Positions 43,141-51,633 of a DNA stretch of 64,000 nt are shown one piece after another. The notes under the pieces were generated by a model. The model was not told where the DNA came from. It made no database searches and saw nothing but the letters and a program-made list of their open reading frames with translations. Made by a program: the position numbers and the translations under genes. The DNA lies in the NCBI GenBank assembly GCA_041395505.1, contig JAWLAG010000001.1, positions 744,001 through 808,000 of the forward strand, in the 5' to 3' direction. Position 1 is the first letter of the stretch; each line of letters begins with the position of its first letter. Source of the stretch: Steroidobacteraceae bacterium. GTDB taxonomy: Bacteria; Pseudomonadota; Gammaproteobacteria; Steroidobacterales; Steroidobacteraceae.

Positions 43141-45990
43141 GTGGCGACGGCGGAGACTCTCGCTTCGCGACTCTCCGGCGCGCAACTTGCGCTATTGACC
43201 GACGCCGATCCGCTCTGCGCCAGTTCGCTCGCCCGCGCTCTGCCGTCGAGCGACTTCATATGCGAATCGTTGCAGCGCGATGGGGACTTGCTGGCGGACC
43301 TGCTGCGCGGACCGTTACTGGCCCGCGAGCGCAGCCAGCCGGCCCTCGCCGAAACGCGCATGAGCGTCGCTGAGGCACTCGCCTGTACGGACGATGAATT
43401 CATGGATTGGCTGCGGCGGTGGCGGCGCCGTGAAATGGTGCGCATCGCCTGGCGCGACCTCGGCGCACTCGCCGATCTCGACGAGACCCTCACGGATACG
43501 AGCGGGTTCGCCGATGCGGCGATCGAAATCGCTTACCGGAAGGCTTATCAATACTGTTGTCAGCGCCACGGTACGCCGCGCATTGCCGGCTCCGAAGCAC
43601 AGCCGCTCATTGTGCTCGCCATGGGCAAGCTTGGCGGGGGCGAACTCAATTTTTCCTCGGACATCGATCTGGTGTTCCTGTTCCCCGAATATGGCGAGAC
43701 CGATCATCCGACGAGACCAGTAAGTCACGACGAATTCTTCATTCGTCTCGGCCAGCTGCTGATACGTTACCTGTCGCAACCGACGACCGAGGGCATCGTA
43801 TTTAGGGTCGATATGCGCCTGCGCCCCTTTGGCGACAGCGGTCCGCTCGCCTGCGGTTTCTCGGCATTCGAAGACTATCTGGTAAGTCACGGCCGCGACT
43901 GGGAACGCTATGCCTACGTGAAGGCGCGCGCCATCACGGGACAGGACTACTTCGCCGACCTGTACGGCAATACATTGCGGCCTTTCGTCTACCGACGCTA
44001 CCTCGACTACGGAGTCTTCGAGAGCCTGCGCGACATGAAACTGCAGATTCAGCGCCAGGTCGAACGGCGCGATCTGGCGCAACACGTGAAGCTCGGGCCC
44101 GGCGGGATTCGCGAAATCGAATTCATTGTCCAGGCGATGCAGCTGATCCGCGGCGGTCAGGACCCCGAGTTGCAACGGCCATCGTTGCTGCAGACCCTGC
44201 CATTGCTCGCTGGCAGCCGGCTACTGCCACAGGATGTCGTGCAAGAGCTGCAGGGGGCCTACGTCTTCCTGCGAAAGCTCGAGAACCGGCTGCAGATGTG
44301 GCGCGACGAACAGACGCACACGCTGCCGGAGAGCGATGAGGGACAGGAGCGTATCGCCCGCGCGATGGGCCATGCAAGTGCCGCGGAGCTACACGCGCAG
44401 CTCGAACACTGGCGTGGGATCGTCGGCGGGCATTTCAATGCCCTGCTCTTCGGGCCGGAGCGACAGCGCTCGCCGGATTTGCCGCGCGCGGACCTGGGCC
44501 CACTTTGGGACGCGAACGCCGCCGCCGCGACCGTGCAAGCGGCGCTGGAGCCGAGTCGCCTGGCCGGGTCGGCCGAAGCCGCACAGCTGCTGCTCGATTT
44601 TCGGAGCGGCAACCTGGTCAGGCGCCTTGACCAGACAGGATTTCGCCGGCTGCAGCGGCTGATCAGCAATTGCCTCCACGATTTGCCGGATGAGCATGCG
44701 GTTACCGTGTTGCGTCGACTATTGCGCATCATCGAAGCGATCGGCGTGCGCTCGTCCTATTTCGCATTGCTCAACGAGAACGAAGGTGCAAGGTCGCGGC
44801 TGATCAGCATTTGCCAGAGCGGCGATTTTCTCACCGGGCAGATTGCCGCTCACCCGCTGTTGCTCGATGAACTGATCGATGCGCGATTATTCGAAAGCGT
44901 CCCGCAGCGTGCCGAGCTCGTTGCCGACCTCGAACGCCGCCTGCAACGCGCCGATCGCGAGGACCCGGAACGGGAAATCGAAGCGTTATGCGAGTTCAAA
45001 CGCGCCGCGGTATTTCGCATTGGCGCGGCCGATGTGCAGAATCGCATGCCGCTCATGCGGGTGAGCGATCGCTTGACCGATGTCGCGGAGCTCCTGGTCG
45101 AAGCCGCCATGGGTCTCGCGTGGCAGCAGATTACCGCGCAGCTCGGCGTGCCTCGCTGCACCGATGCAGGCCATGCGCGCGGAGTGGCCGTCGCCGCCCT
45201 CGGCTACGGCAAGCTCGGCGGCATGGAACTGTCCTACGCATCGGATCTCGATCTCGTGTTCGTGCATGACTCGCGGGGCGAGCAGCAGGAGACGCAGGGT
45301 CGCCGCAGTGTCGACAACCAGGTCTTCTTCGTGCGCCTTGCACAGCGCATCGTCCATATCCTTACCGTGCATACGCGCGCGGGCCGCCTTTATGAGGTCG
45401 ACATGCGACTGCGGCCATCCGGCAAGGGCGGCATGCTGGTCACCAGTATCGATGCTTTTCGTGAATACCAACGCAGCGAAGCCTGGACCTGGGAGCATCA
45501 GGCACTTCTGCATGCACGGGCAGTGGCCGGGGCGCCGCATTTGCGCGCGGCACTCGAGACGCTGCGCCTCGATGTGCTTCAGCACGATGTGCGGCGCGAC
45601 ACACTGCGCGCGGAAGTCCGCAACATGCGCGAGCGCATGCGCAGCGAACTCTCGCGTGGCAGTGCGGCGCAGTTCGACCTCAAGCAGGATCGTGGCGGTA
45701 TCGCCGATATCGAATTCCTTGCGCAGTACTTCGCACTGCGCTGGGCGGCGGAGCAGCCCCCGGTAATCATGTACTCGGACACGATACGTCAGCTGGAGTC
45801 GGTCGCCTCAGGCAATCTCGTAGCCCAGGAAACCGTTGACGTGCTGGTGGCCTGCTACCGGAGGTTCCGCACGGTTGTGCATCATCGGGCGCTCGATGAT
45901 CTGCCTGCCTTGGTACCGGCCGAGGAATTCACGGCGGAGCGCAACGCCGTTGCGGCCGTCTGGACGGCTACCATGGACGATCCTCTATAA
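43141..45990 (+). CDS. glnE: Bifunctional glutamine synthetase adenylyltransferase/deadenylase GlnE
   Basis: 949 residues, matching the family (about 945). Two nucleotidyltransferase halves are visible: MGKLGGGELNFSSDIDLVF (N-terminal deadenylase) and GYGKLGGMELSYASDLDLVF (C-terminal adenylylase), each followed by an RxDxRLRPxG motif (FRVDMRLRPFG; YEVDMRLRPSG). It switches glutamine synthetase off and on in response to nitrogen through PII. The GTG start directly abuts the TAA of the RCC1 gene; its stop overlaps the zinc-finger gene (TAATG). Confidence 0.97.
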   Translation: MATAETLASRLSGAQLALLTDADPLCASSLARALPSSDFICESLQRDGDLLADLLRGPLLARERSQPALAETRMSVAEALACTDDEFMDWLRRWRRREMVRIAWRDLGALADLDETLTDTSGFADAAIEIAYRKAYQYCCQRHGTPRIAGSEAQPLIVLAMGKLGGGELNFSSDIDLVFLFPEYGETDHPTRPVSHDEFFIRLGQLLIRYLSQPTTEGIVFRVDMRLRPFGDSGPLACGFSAFEDYLVSHGRDWERYAYVKARAITGQDYFADLYGNTLRPFVYRRYLDYGVFESLRDMKLQIQRQVERRDLAQHVKLGPGGIREIEFIVQAMQLIRGGQDPELQRPSLLQTLPLLAGSRLLPQDVVQELQGAYVFLRKLENRLQMWRDEQTHTLPESDEGQERIARAMGHASAAELHAQLEHWRGIVGGHFNALLFGPERQRSPDLPRADLGPLWDANAAAATVQAALEPSRLAGSAEAAQLLLDFRSGNLVRRLDQTGFRRLQRLISNCLHDLPDEHAVTVLRRLLRIIEAIGVRSSYFALLNENEGARSRLISICQSGDFLTGQIAAHPLLLDELIDARLFESVPQRAELVADLERRLQRADREDPEREIEALCEFKRAAVFRIGAADVQNRMPLMRVSDRLTDVAELLVEAAMGLAWQQITAQLGVPRCTDAGHARGVAVAALGYGKLGGMELSYASDLDLVFVHDSRGEQQETQGRRSVDNQVFFVRLAQRIVHILTVHTRAGRLYEVDMRLRPSGKGGMLVTSIDAFREYQRSEAWTWEHQALLHARAVAGAPHLRAALETLRLDVLQHDVRRDTLRAEVRNMRERMRSELSRGSAAQFDLKQDRGGIADIEFLAQYFALRWAAEQPPVIMYSDTIRQLESVASGNLVAQETVDVLVACYRRFRTVVHHRALDDLPALVPAEEFTAERNAVAAVWTATMDDPL

Positions 45991-46226
45991 TGGTTGCGGT
46001 CAATCCCTCGTTCAGGACACACGCCACCATGGGCGCCGAGCCACAGCCGCAGCTACCCGCCAATTCGCAGACCCGGTACGAAGTGCGTCGCGCCGACCTG
46101 CCTTTGTCCTGTCCGATGCCGCAGATGTATCTGTGGAATTCGCACCCGCGGGTCTATCTGCCGATCGAGGAGACCGGTGCCGCCGTTTGCCCCTATTGCG
46201 GGGCGGAGTACGTCCTCACCGATTGA
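45990..46226 (+). CDS. Small zf-CHCC zinc-finger protein
   Basis: 78 residues from the ATG overlapping the glnE stop (an ATG at 46029 is an alternative). The core RADLPLSCPMPQMYLWNSHPRVYLPIE followed by AAVCPYCGAEYVL gives the C-x(n)-H-x(n)-C-x2-C zinc ligands of the zf-CHCC family, found near LPS and branched-chain transaminase genes in gammaproteobacteria. Its role is unknown. The 3' end overlaps the convergent actP gene by 11 bases. Confidence 0.9.
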   Translation: MVAVNPSFRTHATMGAEPQPQLPANSQTRYEVRRADLPLSCPMPQMYLWNSHPRVYLPIEETGAAVCPYCGAEYVLTD

Positions 46227-47775
46227 TGCCGGAGTCCTCGGCGCCGAGTAGCGCGCGGTCGTGGCTCGCATCGAAGCCGGCAGCCGAAGCATTCTCCGGA
46301 CGCAGCAGCGATACCAGAATCGCGACCACGAATGCCACCGGCATCGACACGAGCGCCGGATTCTTCAGTGGAAACGGTGCGCTGGCATGCCCCAATATGT
46401 CGATCTGCACCGTAGGTGAGAGCAGGATCAGTGCGCAGGCGAGCACAGTGCCGCTCGCGATCGCTACCACGGCGCCCGCCGTCGTCAGGCCACGCCAGAA
46501 GATCGCCAATACCAGGGCCGGAAAATTGCCGGAGGCGGCCACGGCGAAAGCAAGCCCGACCATGAATGCGACATTCTGTCCCTTGAACCACAGACCGAGC
46601 GCAACCGCCGCGATACCAAGTACGATGGTTGCGATCCTCGCAATCCGCAATTGCTCCATGACGTCGGCCTTGCCATGTCGTATCACATGGGTCCACAGGT
46701 CGTGGGAGAGTGCCGCCGCGCCAGACAGCGTAAGCCCCGCGACCACGGCAAGTATGGTCGCGAATGCGACGGCCGCGATGAAGCCGAGCAGGGCGGTGCC
46801 GCCTAGCGCCTGTGCCAACAGCGGCGCCGCCATGTTTCCACCCGCGTCGATCGCGACGATCGCGTCCTTGCCGACGAGCACCATCGCGCCGAAACCGAGC
46901 ACGAAGGTCAACAAATAGAAGAATCCAATCAAGCCTGTCGCCCAGAAAACCGACTGCCGGGCCGCGCGCGCATCGGGCACGGTGTAGAAGCGCATCAGGA
47001 TATGCGGCAGTCCTGCCGTGCCGAACATCAGCGCAAGACCCAGGGACACGGCTTCCCAGGGCGATGAGATCAGCTTGCCGGGCGCCAGCACTTCGCCGCC
47101 GTATCGTGTCGCGGCTGCATCGAACAGTGCCAGTGGATCGAAGCCGAATTGCCCGAGCACGAGCAGCGCGAGCAATGCCGCCCCGGCGAGCAGCAACGCG
47201 GCTTTTACGATCTGTACCCAGGTCGTGGCAATCATGCCGCCGAACAGGACATAGGCGAGCATCACGGCACCTACGATCACGATGGCCGATTCATAGGACA
47301 GGCCGAACATGAGCTTGATCAAGTTGCCGGCACCGACCATTTGCGCGATCAGGTACAGGGCTACGACCGCGAGCGAACTGATCGCAGCGGCGATACGCAC
47401 AGGACGCTGTTGCAGGCGCACGGTCAGCACGTCGGCAAACGTGTAGCGACCGAGATTTCGCAATGGCTCTGCGATCAGAAACAGGACGATGGGCCAGCCG
47501 ACCAGCCACCCGGTCGAGTAGATGAGTCCGTCGAAGCCCGAAGTGGCAACGAGGCCGGCGATACCGAGAAAGCTCGCGGCGCTCATGTAATCGCCGGCGA
47601 GCGCAAAGCCATTTTGTCGGCCGCTGATGCGCCGGCCGGCGGCGAAGAAATCCTCCGTCGTGCGGGTTCGTGAAGCCGCCCACCAGGTAATGACAAGTGT
47701 GAGCAGCACGAAGCCCAGGAAGAACGAAACGGCGGTAACATTCGGCGCGCCGAGCGCCAGCGAACTGTTGCTCAT
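46216..47775 (-). CDS. actP: Cation/acetate symporter ActP (SSS family)
   Basis: 519 residues with about 13 membrane segments. SSS-family motifs: TTEDFFAAGRRISGRQNGFALAGDYMSAASFLGIAG (split), GWPIVLFLIAEPLRNLGRYTFADVL, and GTAGLPHILMRFYTVPDARAAR, characteristic of the acetate/short-chain-acid permease ActP. It takes up acetate or similar acids with Na+ or H+. The ATG overlaps the DUF485 stop (ATGA), the classical yjcH-actP pairing. Confidence 0.94.
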   Translation of the reverse strand: MSNSSLALGAPNVTAVSFFLGFVLLTLVITWWAASRTRTTEDFFAAGRRISGRQNGFALAGDYMSAASFLGIAGLVATSGFDGLIYSTGWLVGWPIVLFLIAEPLRNLGRYTFADVLTVRLQQRPVRIAAAISSLAVVALYLIAQMVGAGNLIKLMFGLSYESAIVIVGAVMLAYVLFGGMIATTWVQIVKAALLLAGAALLALLVLGQFGFDPLALFDAAATRYGGEVLAPGKLISSPWEAVSLGLALMFGTAGLPHILMRFYTVPDARAARQSVFWATGLIGFFYLLTFVLGFGAMVLVGKDAIVAIDAGGNMAAPLLAQALGGTALLGFIAAVAFATILAVVAGLTLSGAAALSHDLWTHVIRHGKADVMEQLRIARIATIVLGIAAVALGLWFKGQNVAFMVGLAFAVAASGNFPALVLAIFWRGLTTAGAVVAIASGTVLACALILLSPTVQIDILGHASAPFPLKNPALVSMPVAFVVAILVSLLRPENASAAGFDASHDRALLGAEDSGINR

Positions 47776-48059
47776 GAGCGCGATTTCGCGCGCAGGCGGT
47801 TAGTTGCGGCGTCATGGTGATTGTTGGCCCAGCGCACATATACCCAGGTCGTGAGCCAGGAAATCACGATGACGAGCGCACCACTGACGATGCCGAGGCT
47901 GAGACCGGGCGCGAGGAGCGCCGCGAGCGTATCGCGCCGGAAGGCGATCATCAGGATAAAACCGAAATAGCAGACGAAGACGATCGCACTCAAAGACAGC
48001 GCAATGCGCCAGCGCCGTAGCGCCAGCTCCCGCGCCGATTCCGCAGTTGTGGTATTCAC
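47772..48059 (-). CDS. DUF485 (YjcH-like) small membrane protein
   Basis: 95 residues, GTG start. Two membrane segments (LSLSAIVFVCYFGFILMIAF; LGIVSGALVIVISWLTTWVYV) and the terminal YVRWANNHHDAATNRLR match YjcH/DUF485, the partner of acetate permeases. It precedes actP with a four-base overlap and is probably needed for transporter function. Confidence 0.93.
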   Translation of the reverse strand: MNTTTAESARELALRRWRIALSLSAIVFVCYFGFILMIAFRRDTLAALLAPGLSLGIVSGALVIVISWLTTWVYVRWANNHHDAATNRLRAKSRS

Positions 48060-48072
48060 CGTCTGACCCCCG

Positions 48073-48462
48073 TCAGTAGGCCTGGTAGGATTTTTCCTCG
48101 ACGATCACAGAGCCGAGTGCGGTATTGATGCGTCGCTTGATGGCCGCGCGCTCGTCGTTGGTGACATATACGGCGCGCGCCAGCTCGACGAACGCCGGAC
48201 CAAAGTCGCGACGGGCTTCGAGCTCGCGCAATCGGTCCTCGATGTCCCAAAGTCGTTCGTTGACACGCTGAAGTGCCGCGGCCTCTTTCGCGAGCGAGTC
48301 GCCCGAATTGCCGGCGCCATGCCAGGTGCGCTCGAGGAGCTGCAGCTCATGGCGCACGTTCGCGAGCTTGTCGGTATCGGTGATGCGCATGGCCTTGATA
48401 CGCAAAATCGTGATCTTGTCGAGCAATTCGCCGGGTGAAACCGGCACCAGCAGCTCCTTCAT
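48073..48462 (-). CDS. DUF6165-family protein
   Basis: 129 residues. Begins MKELLVPVSPGELLDKITIL then RIKAMRITDTDKLANVRHELQLLERTW and a C-terminal VYVTNDERAAIKRRINTALGSVIVEEKSY; this layout is that of DUF6165, usually next to glycosyltransferase genes. Cytoplasmic, largely helical, function unknown. ATGA overlap with the upstream GT9 gene implies a role linked to LPS or glycan synthesis. Confidence 0.82.
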   Translation of the reverse strand: MKELLVPVSPGELLDKITILRIKAMRITDTDKLANVRHELQLLERTWHGAGNSGDSLAKEAAALQRVNERLWDIEDRLRELEARRDFGPAFVELARAVYVTNDERAAIKRRINTALGSVIVEEKSYQAY

Positions 48463-49529
48463 TGCCTCGATCCTAGCAGTTTGTCGAGCTGGGTGGTGAC
48501 ATCAGCGACCGTGATCAGATCCATTACGCCAGGCTCCTCGATCTTGCAATGCCAGGGTAAAGCATCGGCGTGCTTGCCCCGGAAACGCCGCGCGGCTTCG
48601 CCGTAACGGTCGATACACCATTGCCGCGACCGGTAGGGACCACTGCGCGCGGGGTTGGTTGCTGCATAAAGGCCTATGACCGGTGTCGCCGTGATGGTCG
48701 CCATGTGGACGGGCCCGGAATCGGGAGAGAGCAGCACCGTAGCGCGCTCGAGGAGCGCAAGCAGCTGCGGCAGGTCATCGGCGCCGATTCGGTTCTGTAC
48801 TGGTGTCGTGGCGGCGGCGGCAATGCGCTCTGCCATCGCCCGCTCCGCCGACGACGACCCACCCACCAGCATCACGGTCATGCCGTGTTGCCGATGAGCA
48901 TGATCGGCGACGGCAGCGTAGCCGGCTGCATGCCAATTGCGCAGCTCATGGCTCGAGCAGGGATTGATGAGCAGGACCCGCACACCGTCAGCGATCAGTG
49001 CGCTCGCGCGCTCGCGCGTCGCCTGGCTGGGCACAAGTGGCCAGACGGGCGGGGCAGGTGGCGCGAGCCCGAGCGCGATCGCGAACTCCATGAACGAGTC
49101 CTGCACGTGCTGGCGTTCGCGTGCGGCGATGGATGCGTTGGTGAACAGCCATTGCAGCTCACGCGCCCGCGCGCGGTTGAAACCGAGGCGAACCCGGGCG
49201 CGGACCAGGGAAGAGACAATGCTCGCGCGCAATGCCAGTTGCAGGTGCAATAGCAGGTCGAAGCGACGGCTGGCCAGGACGCGTCGCAGTCGGCGCAGTT
49301 CAGCAAGTCCGCCGCGTTTATCGACGATGATAAACTCCACCTCCGGTAGCAGGCTCATCAGCCTCGCCTCCGTACGGCCGATGATCCAGGTGATCTGTGC
49401 GTTGGGCCAGGCCTGCCGCAGGCAATGGAGCAGGGGCAGGACGTGGCAGCTATCGCCGATTGCCGATAGTCGCAGCAGGCAAATGCTTGCGGGGATTGTC
49501 GCGGCGATGAATTCTGGAGTCTCGGACAT
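48459..49529 (-). CDS. Glycosyltransferase family 9 (heptosyltransferase-like)
   Basis: 356 residues from the ATG at 49529. N-terminal LLRLSAIGDSCHVLPLLHCLRQAWP is the GT9 acceptor-domain signature; C-terminal VLLINPCSSHELRNWHAAGYAA, LVGGSSSAERAMAERI and LLSPDSGPVHMATITATPVIGLYAATNP form the nucleotide-sugar site. It likely adds a heptose or related sugar to the LPS core. Divergent from kdkA with only 20 bases between the start codons. It leads a run GT9, DUF6165, DUF485, actP. Confidence 0.93.
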   Translation of the reverse strand: MSETPEFIAATIPASICLLRLSAIGDSCHVLPLLHCLRQAWPNAQITWIIGRTEARLMSLLPEVEFIIVDKRGGLAELRRLRRVLASRRFDLLLHLQLALRASIVSSLVRARVRLGFNRARARELQWLFTNASIAARERQHVQDSFMEFAIALGLAPPAPPVWPLVPSQATRERASALIADGVRVLLINPCSSHELRNWHAAGYAAVADHAHRQHGMTVMLVGGSSSAERAMAERIAAAATTPVQNRIGADDLPQLLALLERATVLLSPDSGPVHMATITATPVIGLYAATNPARSGPYRSRQWCIDRYGEAARRFRGKHADALPWHCKIEEPGVMDLITVADVTTQLDKLLGSRQ

Positions 49530-49549
49530 CTGGCTATTGGAGTGTATCG

Positions 49550-50320
49550 ATGCGCCGCGCTTGGACAACCGGCCCGGAAGTGAGGCGAGTCGTCATAAAC
49601 GGCGGCGCCATGCTATACGACGTATCCCGTGCCAGCAATTTGACGCCGCTGTGGTTCGATCCGGGATTCTGGCATGCGCGCAATGAAGTGAGCGGTGAGG
49701 CGCGCGGGCGCGGCAAGACCTTGTTCATCGAGGCCGCGAACCGGCACTTCGTGCTGCGCCACTATCGACGCGGCGGGCTCATGGCGCGCGTGAGCGAAGA
49801 CCAATACCTCTGGTCGGGCGAGTACAACACGCGTCCTTTCGATGAGTGGCATCTGACCTATCACCTGCGCCGCGCCGGTCTGCCGGTCGCTGCTCCGGTT
49901 GCAGCGCGCTATCAGCGCCAGGGCAGGCATTACACCGGAGATCTCCTGACCGAACGCCTGCTCGACACCAAGTCCCTCGCGCAGTCGCTCCATGAAGGCA
50001 GCCTTGCGCTCGATCGCTGGGTGGCCATAGGTCGTTGCATAGGCCAGTTCCACGACTTCGGCGTGGAGCACGCGGATCTGAATGCGCACAACATTCTGCT
50101 GCGCGAGTCGGGCAACCAGGTTTTCCTGATCGATTTCGACCGTGGCCGTCTGCGCCGGCGCGGCCTGTGGTGCGACGTCACCATCGTGCGTTTGCGGCGC
50201 TCGCTCGAGAAGATCGCCATGCAATTGCCGCGCGCGCGCTTTACCGAGGCGGATTGGCATGCATTGCTGTCAGGTTACCGTGAGCGCGCCATCGCCATAG
50301 CGCCAGCCGCGACCGGCTGA
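49550..50320 (+). CDS. kdkA: 3-deoxy-D-manno-octulosonic acid kinase KdkA
   Basis: 256 residues, TTGGAG seven bases before the ATG. Family motifs: AMLYD, LTPLWFDPGFW, RHFVLRHYRRGGLMARV, SEDQYLWSGEYNTRPFDEWHL (split), catalytic loop VEHADLNAHNILL and metal-binding FLIDFDRGRLR. It phosphorylates the Kdo residue of lipid A-Kdo with ATP at the inner membrane. waaA begins eight bases downstream, so the two inner-core enzymes are co-transcribed. Confidence 0.95.
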   Translation: MRRAWTTGPEVRRVVINGGAMLYDVSRASNLTPLWFDPGFWHARNEVSGEARGRGKTLFIEAANRHFVLRHYRRGGLMARVSEDQYLWSGEYNTRPFDEWHLTYHLRRAGLPVAAPVAARYQRQGRHYTGDLLTERLLDTKSLAQSLHEGSLALDRWVAIGRCIGQFHDFGVEHADLNAHNILLRESGNQVFLIDFDRGRLRRRGLWCDVTIVRLRRSLEKIAMQLPRARFTEADWHALLSGYRERAIAIAPAATG

Positions 50321-50328
50321 GCCCCGCG

Positions 50329-51633
50329 GTGCGCATCCTCTACATTGTCCTTGCCTACCTCGCGGCGCCGCTGGTGCTCGCTGTCATGCTGTGGCGCGGT
50401 CTGCGCGACCGCAGCTATTGGCAGGGCTTGCCGCAGCGCTTCGGCTTTGGCCCGCAGATTGCCGAGGCATCGACGATCTGGCTGCACGCGGTATCGGTCG
50501 GCGAGGTGCAAGCAGCTGCGCCACTGGTGCGACGGCTGATTGCGGACTATCCGCGTGCGCCGGTGTTGCTGACCACGGTGACTCCCACCGGTGCCGCACG
50601 CGCTCGGGCGCTCTTTGGCGAGAGCATCGAGCTTCGCTTCGTGCCCTACGACCTGCCGGGTGCCGTGCGGCGGTTCTTCGACCGCGCGCGGCCGCGCGCG
50701 GCGATCATTCTCGAGACCGAGTTGTGGCCGAACCTCTATCACGAATGTGGACGCCGGCGCGTGCCCTTGCTGCTCGCGAGCGCGCGCATCTCGCCGCGGT
50801 CCGTCGGCCGCTACCGGATGCTGGCGCGGTTGTTCCGCGAGACGCTCTCGCATGGCATCGTGATTGCCGCCCAAAGCGAGGCCGACGCCGAGCGTTTCCG
50901 CCAGATCGGCGCCAACCCGGAGCGCACGCACGTCGTTGGCAACATCAAGTTCGACGTTGAGGTACCGCAGGCCGCGGCGGCGGCGGGCAGACAATGGCGC
51001 GCCGATTGCGCCGCGACCCGGCCGGTTTGGATCGCCGGCAGTACCCACGATGTGGAAGAGCAAAAGGTGTTGCAGGCGCATCGTGCCGTTCGAGCGGCGT
51101 TGCCCGGCGCACTTTTGCTACTGGCGCCGCGTCATCCGAATCGCTTCGAGGAGGTTGCGCGCTGGCTCGGGAGCGAACAAGTGCGTTTCGCACGCCGCAG
51201 CAGGCAGGAGCAGCCCGACGATCACTGTGAAGTCTTTTTGCTGGACAGTTTGGGCGAGCTCGCCGGCTTCTACGCAGCGGCCGACGTTGCCTTCGTCGGC
51301 GGCAGCCTGATCCCGATCGGCGGACACAATCTGCTCGAACCGGCTGCGCTCGGCAAGCCCATCCTGACCGGTCCGCACAATTTCAACTCGGCGGATATCG
51401 CGCAACTGATGTTCGATGCGGCTGCCGCAGTCGTGGTCACGGACGAGACTGAACTCGCGCAGCGGCTTGGGGAATTGCTGGGAGATGCCGCAGCGCGCGA
51501 TGCTCGCGGCGCCGCCGCGCAGGCGGTGGTGAATGCCAATCGGGGTACGGTCGACCGGCTGATGCAGGTGATCCGGCCGGTGATCGACAGCGGTCTCGTC
51601 GAGGCGCCGGAAGACGCGCGCGGCGATCGCTAG
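50329..51633 (+). CDS. waaA: 3-deoxy-D-manno-octulosonic acid transferase WaaA (KdtA)
   Basis: 434 residues, GTG start. An N-terminal membrane anchor (YIVLAYLAAPLVLAVMLW) is followed by QRFGFGP, IWLHAVSVGEVQAAAPLVR, TTVTPTGAARA, VPYDLPGAVRRFFDRARPRAAIILETELWPNLY (split), GNIKFDVE, IAGSTHDVEEQ and VGGSLIPIGGHNLLEPAALGKPILTGPH (split), all WaaA hallmarks. It transfers Kdo from CMP-Kdo to lipid IVA. Presence of kdkA suggests a Haemophilus-like single phosphorylated Kdo, which is inference. Its TAG overlaps the convergent tolC stop in a CTAG. Confidence 0.97.
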   Translation: MRILYIVLAYLAAPLVLAVMLWRGLRDRSYWQGLPQRFGFGPQIAEASTIWLHAVSVGEVQAAAPLVRRLIADYPRAPVLLTTVTPTGAARARALFGESIELRFVPYDLPGAVRRFFDRARPRAAIILETELWPNLYHECGRRRVPLLLASARISPRSVGRYRMLARLFRETLSHGIVIAAQSEADAERFRQIGANPERTHVVGNIKFDVEVPQAAAAAGRQWRADCAATRPVWIAGSTHDVEEQKVLQAHRAVRAALPGALLLLAPRHPNRFEEVARWLGSEQVRFARRSRQEQPDDHCEVFLLDSLGELAGFYAAADVAFVGGSLIPIGGHNLLEPAALGKPILTGPHNFNSADIAQLMFDAAAAVVVTDETELAQRLGELLGDAAARDARGAAAQAVVNANRGTVDRLMQVIRPVIDSGLVEAPEDARGDR

